Assembly (NCBI GenBank): GCA_004292855.1
Contig: RDXN01000032.1
Location: 124,001-188,000, forward strand
Origin: Cytophagales bacterium
GTDB taxonomy: Bacteria > Bacteroidota > Bacteroidia > Cytophagales > Spirosomataceae
Direction: 5' to 3'
DNA length: 64,000 nucleotides
Shown: positions 43,310 to 50,064 of the stretch, piece by piece
Position numbering within the stretch: the first letter of the stretch is position 1
Layout of the letters: each line of letters begins with the position of its first letter
Position numbers and translations under genes: made by a program
Notes under the pieces: model-generated
What the model saw: the letters and a program-made list of their open reading frames with translations, nothing else
Database searches by the model: none
What the model was told of the DNA's origin: nothing

Positions 43310-44173
43310 ATGAAAACGCTCCTATTATCCCTGAGCCTGGTCCTTGTTGCCCTGCTCCCGACCGCCGACTCGTTCGCTCAAAAAGGTAAACCACTCTACA
43401 CGTTCCCGCTGGGCGTCCAGGCATACACCTATCGTAACAGCTTCCCCAAAGACGTTATCGCCACGCTCGACACCATCAAGGCGTTGGGCATCACCGAGAT
43501 GGAAGGTGGCGCACCCAAAGGCATGACGCCCGAAGAATTCCGCAAACTCTGCAACGACCGGGGCATCAGTATCCCGGCTACGGGCGACGGCTACGAGTCG
43601 ATCACCAAGAACCCGATGGACGTAGTTGGCAAGGCAAAAGCATTGGGCGCGTCGTATGTGATGGTGGCCTGGATTCCGCACAAGCGCGGTAATTTCAGTA
43701 TGGTTGAGGCCAAGAAAGCCGTTGAGGATTTTAACCGGGTGGGTAAGGTGCTGAAAGAAAACGGCCTTACGTTCTGCTACCACAACCACGGCTACGAGTT
43801 TCAGCCCCACGAAAGCGGAACCTTGTTCGACTACATTGCCCAGAACACCAACCCCGACTATGTCTCGTTCGAGATGGACATTCTCTGGACCCAACACGGT
43901 GGTGCCGACCCCGTGGCTCTGCTTAAAAAGTACGGCAGCCGGTTCAAGCTCATGCACCTGAAAGACCTCAAGAAAGGCATCAAAGGCGATCTCACCGGAG
44001 GCACTCCCGCCGAAAACGACGTACCACTCGGAGAAGGACAGGTCGACATCCCGGAGATTCTGAAGATTGCCAAAAAGATTGGCATCAAGCACTACTTTAT
44101 CGAAGACGAGAGCAACAAAGAGTATCAGCAAATGCCCGTCAGCATCGCGTATTTGAAAGGCCTTCGGAAATAG
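43310..44173 (+). CDS. exported sugar phosphate isomerase/epimerase-like protein
   Basis: The 287-aa protein has a Sec signal peptide ending 'TADSFAQK' near residue 24. A xylose-isomerase-like TIM barrel follows: 'LGVQAYTYRNSFPKDVIATL', 'FCYHNHGYEF', 'VSFEMDILWTQHGGADPV', 'LMHLKDL' and 'YFIEDES' provide the usual metal-site residues. Exported homologues are common in Bacteroidota beside genes for oxidised sugars. This one stands alone. It is distinct from the Tat-exported protein at 12567. It is convergent with the regulator gene, one base apart. Confidence 0.9.
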   Translation: MKTLLLSLSLVLVALLPTADSFAQKGKPLYTFPLGVQAYTYRNSFPKDVIATLDTIKALGITEMEGGAPKGMTPEEFRKLCNDRGISIPATGDGYESITKNPMDVVGKAKALGASYVMVAWIPHKRGNFSMVEAKKAVEDFNRVGKVLKENGLTFCYHNHGYEFQPHESGTLFDYIAQNTNPDYVSFEMDILWTQHGGADPVALLKKYGSRFKLMHLKDLKKGIKGDLTGGTPAENDVPLGEGQVDIPEILKIAKKIGIKHYFIEDESNKEYQQMPVSIAYLKGLRK

Positions 44174-44174
44174 A

Positions 44175-45083
44175 TCAGTCCACTTCGAGCCGGTAGCCCA
44201 CGCCGTGTAGGGTAGCAATCCGAACGCTCGAATCGTCGGCGAGGAGCTTGCGGAGCCGCGAGATAAACACGTCGACGCTACGGCCAACGGTAACGCCTTC
44301 GTCGGTCCACACAAGTTGCAGAATTCGGTCGCGCTCCAGCACCTCGTTGGCGTGTTGCACCAGCACCCGGAGCAATTTGGCCTCGCGGTAGGTGAGCGTG
44401 TGGGTCGTAGGGCCGGTAACGAGGGTTTGCCGGGTGAGATCGAGGCACGACTGCCCGAAAACGAGGAGATTAGGGTTGGTCGGGGCAGGGTCTGTTTCGA
44501 CAGGGCTTGATTCAGCGGGTGGGTTGGGTTGAGGGCGTTGCCCGGCCCGATACCAAACCAACGCGAGCACGCAACTTAGCAGGCCCCCCAATGCCAGGAA
44601 AGGCCATTCTGACCCCGATGCCGATTGAACGGGGGCAAACGTAACCTGCAACACGTAACACCCCGATTCGAGGTCGCGCCCCTGACACGCAACGGGCAGG
44701 GGGCCGGTCAGATCGGCGATGGTATAGCCAAGTTGGAGGGTTTTGGTGGCGCAGTCGAGAATGGCCACGTCGTAGGGGCGGTCGATTTTGTGAACACTGA
44801 ACGACTCCTGCAACAAGGCGGGCAGTTGGTCATAATCGAACGAGCGACCAAACCGAACGCGGTAAATGTGTGGGGCCGTCTGCACAACGGCGTCGATGCG
44901 GGAGGTGGAGTCGCCTGCGGCCCGCAGAAGTCGGTCGGCGGTTCGGCGGAGGGCCAGATTCACGCGGTCGGATCGTAGCTCGACCGGCTCTGATTTTTGG
45001 ATAAATCGGACAAACAAAAGCCCCAACAGTAGCAGAATAGTGCTACCGATTGCCATACGGACGAAGGGTTTTGTTTGGGTCAT
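44175..45083 (-). CDS. membrane-anchored sensor with cytoplasmic OmpR-type winged-helix domain
   Basis: The 302-aa protein has a first membrane helix at 11-27. A periplasmic domain (about 30-158) follows, with 'ADRLLRAAGDSTSRI' and Cys at 111, 133 and 142. A second helix spans 160-179, then a Pro-rich linker and a Trans_reg_C winged helix at 206-301 ('LTYREAKLLRVLVQHANEVL', 'VDVFISRLRKLLADD', 'LHGVGYRL'). It is a one-component regulator with the DNA-binding domain at the C-terminus, the reverse of ToxR/CadC order. The periplasmic part resembles sensor domains of Bacteroidota histidine kinases. No kinase or receiver domain is present. It sits next to two small exported proteins whose promoter has phased GTAAA boxes. 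Confidence 0.85.
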   Translation of the reverse strand: MTQTKPFVRMAIGSTILLLLGLLFVRFIQKSEPVELRSDRVNLALRRTADRLLRAAGDSTSRIDAVVQTAPHIYRVRFGRSFDYDQLPALLQESFSVHKIDRPYDVAILDCATKTLQLGYTIADLTGPLPVACQGRDLESGCYVLQVTFAPVQSASGSEWPFLALGGLLSCVLALVWYRAGQRPQPNPPAESSPVETDPAPTNPNLLVFGQSCLDLTRQTLVTGPTTHTLTYREAKLLRVLVQHANEVLERDRILQLVWTDEGVTVGRSVDVFISRLRKLLADDSSVRIATLHGVGYRLEVD

Positions 45084-45106
45084 GGTTGGATTTGGTTATG
45101 TTTTCG

Positions 45107-45303
45107 AAGCTGTTTGCATTGATTTTCGTCGCGTAGCGACCTAATGTTTGTAGCCTAAATTTGTCCGCACAAGTAAACTCCGTCGCGTAGCGACCCAACC
45201 CTTCGGCAAATTGTTTGGTCGCTACGCGACGTGTAGCAACTTGAGAACCTGTCTTCCTATAAACATTAGGTCGCTAAGCGACGAAAATCGACGCAAACAG
45301 CTT
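45107..45303. mobile_element. 197-bp MITE-like element with about 43-bp terminal inverted repeats
   Basis: The left end (45107-45149, beginning AAGCTGTTTGC) and the right end (45261-45303, ending GCAAACAGCTT) are inverted complements with a few mismatches. Each contains a GTCGC-TA-GCGAC palindrome. A second inner inverted pair of the same palindrome lies at 45180-45195 and 45227-45241. It has no coding capacity and starts 24 bp upstream of the regulator gene, so it forms that gene's promoter region. No target duplication was established. Confidence 0.75.
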
Positions 45304-45355
45304 TTTAGATTTACTGTCGTGTTATGCGTCAGCAAATTTTTTATGCCTAAAAAAA

Positions 45356-45781
45356 CTAACAACCATCTCCTTTTGGCTTCATAAACGCGAGCCAGTCGAA
45401 GGCTGGAACCTTAATAGTTTTCTGTGTTTTCTGACCTGTCTCGCCAACGGGTTCCACAACCAGTTCGTCGCCCGGCCACACGTGCGGCATACACATATCC
45501 AAGTCCAGCGCGTGTGCATTAGTCGCCCCCAACGAGGTCCACTGCCGCACAGTCGTATTGCCCCGGCGGAGCATCACCCGAAAGGGTATGTGCGTGCGTC
45601 TGGACGTACCTGACTCTCCTTCAGCTAGTGCCAGAAAGCCCCGTGTGTGAGTCTCAAAACGAACAGCTTCGATTGGACGGTTATTGAGCAACAGCGTTGT
45701 GGCAATCAGATTGGTTTTCGTTTGGGCAAGGAGTTGCGTACCCAGCAGGCAAAGTGCAATAAGTATGAAACGCGTTTTCAT
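45356..45781 (-). CDS. small exported protein, hypothetical
   Basis: The 141-aa protein has a signal peptide ending 'TQLLAQT' near residue 20. A beta-rich region follows with 'HIPFRVMLRRGNTTVRQWTS', 'DLDMCMPHVWPGDELVVEPV' and the end 'FMKPKGDGC'. I do not recognise a family. It shares its length, signal peptide and an order of strands ending in a Gly-Asp turn ('PGDELVV' against 'KGDRIVL') with its upstream neighbour, so the two may be distant paralogues. It is 27 bp downstream of that gene and must share its promoter. Confidence 0.75.
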   Translation of the reverse strand: MKTRFILIALCLLGTQLLAQTKTNLIATTLLLNNRPIEAVRFETHTRGFLALAEGESGTSRRTHIPFRVMLRRGNTTVRQWTSLGATNAHALDLDMCMPHVWPGDELVVEPVGETGQKTQKTIKVPAFDWLAFMKPKGDGC

Positions 45782-45808
45782 GATCGTGAAGAGTTTGTAC
45801 TAGTTATG

Positions 45809-46219
45809 TTATAAAACCAATATCTCATTGTGTGGCAACGCATATTGCTTCCCTACGGCCATCAACACAATTCGGTCGCCTTTCTGGCATTTGGCCAGCA
45901 CAGTTTGCACCGGAACCTGCCGGTACTTCTTGCGGGAAAACATGGTGATGGTTCCAGTCGCTTTGTCGCGGATGCCAACCTGAAAATCAATTTTTTCCTG
46001 GGGTATGCTCGCCGTGGGCGACAGATCGACGGTGTACACGGCCAACTCGCCCGTAGTCGTATCGGGCAGTCGGCATTGCCCCCTAGGCGAGTATTCATCG
46101 ACAACCATTTTTGCGTCGACGAAAGCCGCGACACAATCCGTTGGCCCGGTTTGCGCCCAACTTGTTCCCGAAAGCAGGCCACTCACAGCGAGTGCCAGTG
46201 CATAGATCCAATGTTTCAT
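45809..46219 (-). CDS. small exported protein, hypothetical
   Basis: The start at 46219 opens a signal peptide ('KHWIYALALAVSGLLSGTSW'); the longer frame from 46381 runs through the promoter. The 136-aa product has 'EKIDFQVGIRDKATGTITMF' and 'VLAKCQKGDRIVLMAVGKQY' after the signal. No family is recognised. It is first in a two-gene unit with 45356-45781. Upstream lie a TAGTTTTG minus-7 element and four GTAAA boxes, which suggests strong control by an OmpR-class regulator, perhaps the one at 44175. Confidence 0.75.
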   Translation of the reverse strand: MKHWIYALALAVSGLLSGTSWAQTGPTDCVAAFVDAKMVVDEYSPRGQCRLPDTTTGELAVYTVDLSPTASIPQEKIDFQVGIRDKATGTITMFSRKKYRQVPVQTVLAKCQKGDRIVLMAVGKQYALPHNEILVL

Positions 46220-46248
46220 ATTCGTTGCCAGTTTGTTTGGTGATACTA

Positions 46249-46256
46249 CAAAACTA
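46249..46256 (-). promoter_or_regulatory. Bacteroidota minus-7 promoter element (TAGTTTTG)
   Basis: On the minus strand TAGTTTTG matches the Bacteroidota consensus TAnnTTTG exactly. It lies 30 bp upstream of the start codon at 46219. No TTG is found at the expected minus-33 distance; instead the first GTAAA box occupies that place. Confidence 0.65.
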
Positions 46257-46277
46257 TCGGCATGCTTCCAGACAGTC

Positions 46278-46314
46278 GTAAAACGGCTGTAAAAGAGTGT
46301 AAAGGAAATGTAAA
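46278..46314. promoter_or_regulatory. four phased GTAAA direct repeats (OmpR-class operator)
   Basis: GTAAA occurs at 46278-46282, 46289-46293, 46299-46303 and 46310-46314, spaced 11, 10 and 11 bp, so all face one side of the helix. Two GTAAA boxes separated by 5-6 bp is the form bound by CpxR in enterobacteria, and OmpR-type winged helices bind direct repeats with this period. The array ends 22 bp upstream of the minus-7 element, an activator-like position. Confidence 0.7.
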
Positions 46315-46337
46315 AGTTGGGGAAAAGGAAGCGATTT

Positions 46338-46393
46338 ACACCAAACGCGATGGTCGGGAAGAATAGAATCCTCCTGACCACCGCGTTTGGTGT
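46338..46393 (-). terminator. inverted repeat downstream of the S8 peptidase gene
   Basis: The 22-bp arms at 46338-46359 and 46372-46393 match at 20 positions and surround a 12-nt loop. It starts 25 bp past the stop of the minus-strand peptidase gene at 46418, separating it from the promoter of the small exported proteins. Confidence 0.65.
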
Positions 46394-46417
46394 ATTGTAA
46401 AGACTACGAAACCACTT

Positions 46418-48109
46418 TTAAGGCCGTCGTGGAATAGTCGCGTCGACGGTGGCCGCGTCGAGGTCGACCAGGCCCCAGCCGAAGCGCGGGTGCTTGTTTT
46501 GGAACCCGTTGGATGAGTGATTGATCAGGTGCCCCAACACGCGCGGGATGGATTCGTTGGGGTATTTCGACCAGACCGCCGTGAACATGGCCGCCATCGT
46601 GGCTGTTGCTGCCGACGATCCGCCGAAGGAAGTTGGTTCGGTTTCATTCAGGCGGGGTAGGGCCAGCACCCGCGAGGCATTGCCGTTGAATTTCTGAATC
46701 AACACCGCAAAGTCGACCTCCGGGCCATACATGCACTCGTTGCAAGGAGCCGGGTTGGTGTAGCTGCCGATGGGGGCGGGGTTGTTGTTATTGTCGTACT
46801 GGATTTTTACGCCCGTTACCGCAAACACCAGGCTCAGGGTGGCCGGGAAAATCACAATGTTTTTGGGCATCCAGTCTTCGGGTGTGGTGCCAGCCGCGCA
46901 GAACATCGCTTTGCCGTAGTTGAAGGCAAACATAATTCCGTCGGCTAATACGCTGTTATAGATGGAGTAAACATCACCGTTGCGCACAATCGGCATCCCA
47001 CCCATCGACATGCTGTACACCCGAACGTCGGGCCGTTGGGCCATGTTGATGTAGGCGTTGGCGGCCCCGCGCCACTCCCGTGCCGACACCAGAAACACGT
47101 CGCGGCTCGCCCGGATGTTCACCAGCCCGGCCTGATACGCCACGCCAATTGAGGACAAACCCACGCGCGGAGCCGTGCCAATGGAGGCAATGCAGGTGCC
47201 GTGTCCGCAGTCGTCGTGGGGTGTTTCGGCGGGTTCCAAGCGAGCGTTGGGGAAAGTAACGAGCTTCTGCACGGTGCGCCCTGTGGACATGCCCGTGGCG
47301 AAATCGCCGTTCATCCGGTTCTGCATCCACGACAGCCCCGTGTCGAAATAGGCCATTGTAAAACCCCGGCCCGTTGCCCCGCGTGCCCAGGCCGCCTGAA
47401 TGCCGTGCGATACCAGATTCCACGAAATTTTGCTGCTGTTGGGTGTAGTCGAGATATAATCAACGATGTTCACCAGTGGGGGTTCGGCGTGTTCGTTATC
47501 GCCACAACCAAACCGAAATGGCGAGGCCAAACGCCCGCTCAGGCTGTTTTTGCCCCCTTTGTCGCTCTTGGGCTGGTAGTCGGCGGGTTCCATGAACCGG
47601 ATCAGGCCGGTTTCGCGGAGTTTTTTGATCGTGCTGAACTGGCTGATGAGCAAGTCGAAGTTGGGCATCACGTTCTCGCCGTAAAGCACCACATCTTCGG
47701 GCGTTTGTAGCTCCTTGTTGAACGCCTTCTCTTCCTTGAAAACGATATCGAGAATGCGCTGCCGGGCGGCCTGCCAGTCCTTTTCTTTGATGTTGATCTT
47801 GGTCAGGTTCTTGGGGTCGAACGAGGGTATTTTGTAGCCTACCGATAGCACGTTGGTCGAGTGACCCAGGGCACTCCAGATCATTTCGTCGGAAGCCGTG
47901 GCCCAGTTGAACACATGGTCTTCGGTTTTCAGGGCCAGATCGCCAATAGCCGCGTCGAGTTCGGGTTTGGGAATTCGTTTGGTGTCGGGTTTGGCGTCGG
48001 TCGATATGGCTTCGACGGGGGCGTCTTGAGGATTGGTTAAAAAAGAGGGTTCGGGTGAGCAGGCCGACAGGGTCGCAACCGTAAATAGAGAAAGGAGACG
48101 TTTACGCAT
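46418..48109 (-). CDS. S8 family (subtilisin-like) peptidase lipoprotein, atypical oxyanion site
   Basis: The 563-aa protein has a lipobox 'ATLSAC' (C17). A long N-terminal region (about 20-230) may include a propeptide. A subtilase domain follows with D256 ('YFDTGLS'), H303 ('CGHGTCIASIG') and S499 ('FGGSSAATATMAAM', in place of GTSxAxP). The oxyanion-hole segment that normally reads AAGN is 'CAAGTTPEDW' (T408), so the conserved Asn is replaced. The enzyme may have altered activity. 'RFGWGLVDLDAA' closes the domain as in other S8 proteins. The location is the cell envelope. Confidence 0.9.
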   Translation of the reverse strand: MRKRLLSLFTVATLSACSPEPSFLTNPQDAPVEAISTDAKPDTKRIPKPELDAAIGDLALKTEDHVFNWATASDEMIWSALGHSTNVLSVGYKIPSFDPKNLTKINIKEKDWQAARQRILDIVFKEEKAFNKELQTPEDVVLYGENVMPNFDLLISQFSTIKKLRETGLIRFMEPADYQPKSDKGGKNSLSGRLASPFRFGCGDNEHAEPPLVNIVDYISTTPNSSKISWNLVSHGIQAAWARGATGRGFTMAYFDTGLSWMQNRMNGDFATGMSTGRTVQKLVTFPNARLEPAETPHDDCGHGTCIASIGTAPRVGLSSIGVAYQAGLVNIRASRDVFLVSAREWRGAANAYINMAQRPDVRVYSMSMGGMPIVRNGDVYSIYNSVLADGIMFAFNYGKAMFCAAGTTPEDWMPKNIVIFPATLSLVFAVTGVKIQYDNNNNPAPIGSYTNPAPCNECMYGPEVDFAVLIQKFNGNASRVLALPRLNETEPTSFGGSSAATATMAAMFTAVWSKYPNESIPRVLGHLINHSSNGFQNKHPRFGWGLVDLDAATVDATIPRRP

Positions 48110-48203
48110 GTAGTTGGATGAGACGAGTTAACGCTCCAAAACTACAGGCTTGTTTGCTGGTAGGTAAGGGTCGTTTTACGAAAGGTCAGTTTGGTTTGAG
48201 GAA

Positions 48204-49739
48204 TCAAAACCCAATCAGCGTTAGTCGGCTTTGTTTGACTTTGCGGAGGGGCGGTTGGTCGCCTTGCCGGAGGGCGTAGTCGAGGTGCCAGGTGTAAATG
48301 GCTGTGGGGCTGCGCTCGCCCCGGTAAGTGCCATCCCAGCGGAAGGGGGCTTTGTCGGTGAAGAACACGATTTCGCCCCAGCGGTTGTAGATTGTCAGGG
48401 CCGTGAACGTGATGTCGCCACAGGCAAAAGGCTCAAAGATATCATTGTTGCCGTCGGCGTTGGGCGAGAACGCATCGGGCGCGTACACCTGACACGGGCA
48501 ACCGCTGTAATCGACCGTTACTTCGTCCATGAGGGTGGCGCAGTCGTTCGTGACCGACGCCCGAAAAACGCCCGACGTGGTCACGGTTCGGTCGGGCGTG
48601 GCCAGCGAATCGAGCCAGCGGAAGGTGCCTTGGGCATGGGTGGGCCGGATGGTGTAAACTTCGGCCCCGCATAGCGATTGATCCGCACCCAGGTCGAGTT
48701 GGGGCGGGGCCATGTAGCGCACGGCGACCGTGTCGGCAGCGGAGCAGGAGCCATCGGTGGCCCGCACCCAATATTGCCCCGACTGCTTGACGTTGAAGGT
48801 ATTCTGCTCGGAGCCATCCTGCCAGCGAAACGTGCCGGGTGCGTCGACGCGCAGAGGCAGGGTTTTCGTGTCGCAGATTGTAGTGTCGCGGCCCAGGCTG
48901 AAACTAAGCCGATAATCGACCGTGATGGTATCGCGCAGTTCCTTGCAGAAGGTTTTGACCGTCACCCAATATTTGCCGGGTTTTGTTACGCGCAACGTGG
49001 GCGAAGTGCTGCCGGTATTCCAGCGGTAGTCGGTGCCGCCGGGGGTGGTGGCATCGAGCAGGTGAGTAGCCCGGCGACCGCAGAGCGTGGTATCGCGGCC
49101 CAGGTTGAGCCGAACGGGCTTAAGCGATACGTTGTCGACGAATAGGTAATAGTCGCCCAGCAGTTGGGGCAGTTCGTAAAAGTTGCCGATGGTGGCGTAG
49201 CGTTCGTTGCCGGTTGCAGTAAAACAGCCGGCAATTTCTTCCCATCGTAGCCGCTGGGTAAACCGCCGGGGCGAAACGTCGATCACCTGCGGGCGGGTCG
49301 GAAAAGCCAGCAGGCCTTTCTGTTTTGAGGTAATGGGCTGATTGGTGAAGATGGCCCCGAACGAGCCAGATGGATACTGACTCGGTCGGGTTGAAGCCAT
49401 GTACATCTCGAAATGATAGGTTTCGCCTGCCCGGAGGGGTTCCTTCAGGGGCGTAGCCAGATACTCGGCCCAGTTCAGGTCCATCAGCAACCGGCTCAGG
49501 CCCTGCCCGGTGCGTGGAGGTAATTCCATTTGAGCTTGCGTTTCCGAACTGCATCGGTGGTAGACGTCGGGCGTAGCCAGATTAGGGTTGTACCAGGGCG
49601 CGGCTTCCTCAAGCAGGTTGTCTTTCCAGGGGCAGGTTCGGTAGGTTTCAAAGCCCCCGTTCGGAATCAGCTCCTGCCCGAAGACCTTCGCCGACAGCAA
49701 CAGGGCCAATAAGAAGAACGAACCGAAAAGTGGGCGCAT
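48204..49739 (-). CDS. T9SS type B (gliding-motility CTD) cargo protein
   Basis: The 511-aa protein has a signal peptide ending 'SAKVFGQ'. A jelly-roll-like N-terminal domain (about 22-200; 'ELIPNGGFETYRTCPWKDN') follows, with several Ig/PKD-like segments repeating 'LGRDTTLCG', 'LGRDTTICDT' and 'LGADQSLCG'. The end is a gliding-motility-associated C-terminal domain ('YAPDAFSPNADGNNDIFEPF', 'IYNRWGEIVF', 'WDGTYRGE'). That domain directs export by the type IX system and attachment at the cell surface. Repeats of this kind suggest an adhesin or surface-layer role. It stands alone. Confidence 0.92.
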   Translation of the reverse strand: MRPLFGSFFLLALLLSAKVFGQELIPNGGFETYRTCPWKDNLLEEAAPWYNPNLATPDVYHRCSSETQAQMELPPRTGQGLSRLLMDLNWAEYLATPLKEPLRAGETYHFEMYMASTRPSQYPSGSFGAIFTNQPITSKQKGLLAFPTRPQVIDVSPRRFTQRLRWEEIAGCFTATGNERYATIGNFYELPQLLGDYYLFVDNVSLKPVRLNLGRDTTLCGRRATHLLDATTPGGTDYRWNTGSTSPTLRVTKPGKYWVTVKTFCKELRDTITVDYRLSFSLGRDTTICDTKTLPLRVDAPGTFRWQDGSEQNTFNVKQSGQYWVRATDGSCSAADTVAVRYMAPPQLDLGADQSLCGAEVYTIRPTHAQGTFRWLDSLATPDRTVTTSGVFRASVTNDCATLMDEVTVDYSGCPCQVYAPDAFSPNADGNNDIFEPFACGDITFTALTIYNRWGEIVFFTDKAPFRWDGTYRGERSPTAIYTWHLDYALRQGDQPPLRKVKQSRLTLIGF

Positions 49740-49926
49740 GGTCGTACAAAAACGAGTAGTTTGTTGTGAATCGGCGGCCTAGTAAAAGGGCAAACTATTG
49801 GGGTAATTTACTCAGAAAGACTCAGAAAACTGACCAGACCTCCGGGTGTCAGGCCGTTTGTCCGATAGTGGTTGGTTGTCAATTGTATTTTGAAGTTGTT
49901 TAGGCTTCCTACTTATAAGCCAAGTG

Positions 49927-50053
49927 CTTTTTGTCATGGCTCCGGCCACCCGGCCCGAAGAATGAGGGATCTAGCTTGCTTACACTCAACTTGTGGGTTG
50001 ATCGAGTAGATCCCTCATTCTTCGGGCCGGGTGGCCGGAGCCATGACAAAAAG
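49927..50053. repeat. 47-bp perfect inverted repeat upstream of the ABC permease gene
   Basis: Arms at 49927-49973 and 50007-50053 are exact reverse complements over 47 bp with a 33-nt loop. The ends begin CTTTTTGTCATG and the inner parts hold AGGGATCTA, so it looks like a diverged or rearranged member of the TTTTTGTCATTCCGAGG family. It ends 11 bp before the start codon at 50065. The rest of the 325-bp gap (49740-49926) shows nothing recognisable. Confidence 0.92.
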
Positions 50054-50064
50054 TCTCCAACCCC

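Noticed and set aside
45118-45300. CRISPR-like look of the repeated GTCGCGTAGCGAC motif
   Set aside because: Units are inverted rather than direct, spacing is irregular and no cas genes are present; better explained as a MITE-like element.
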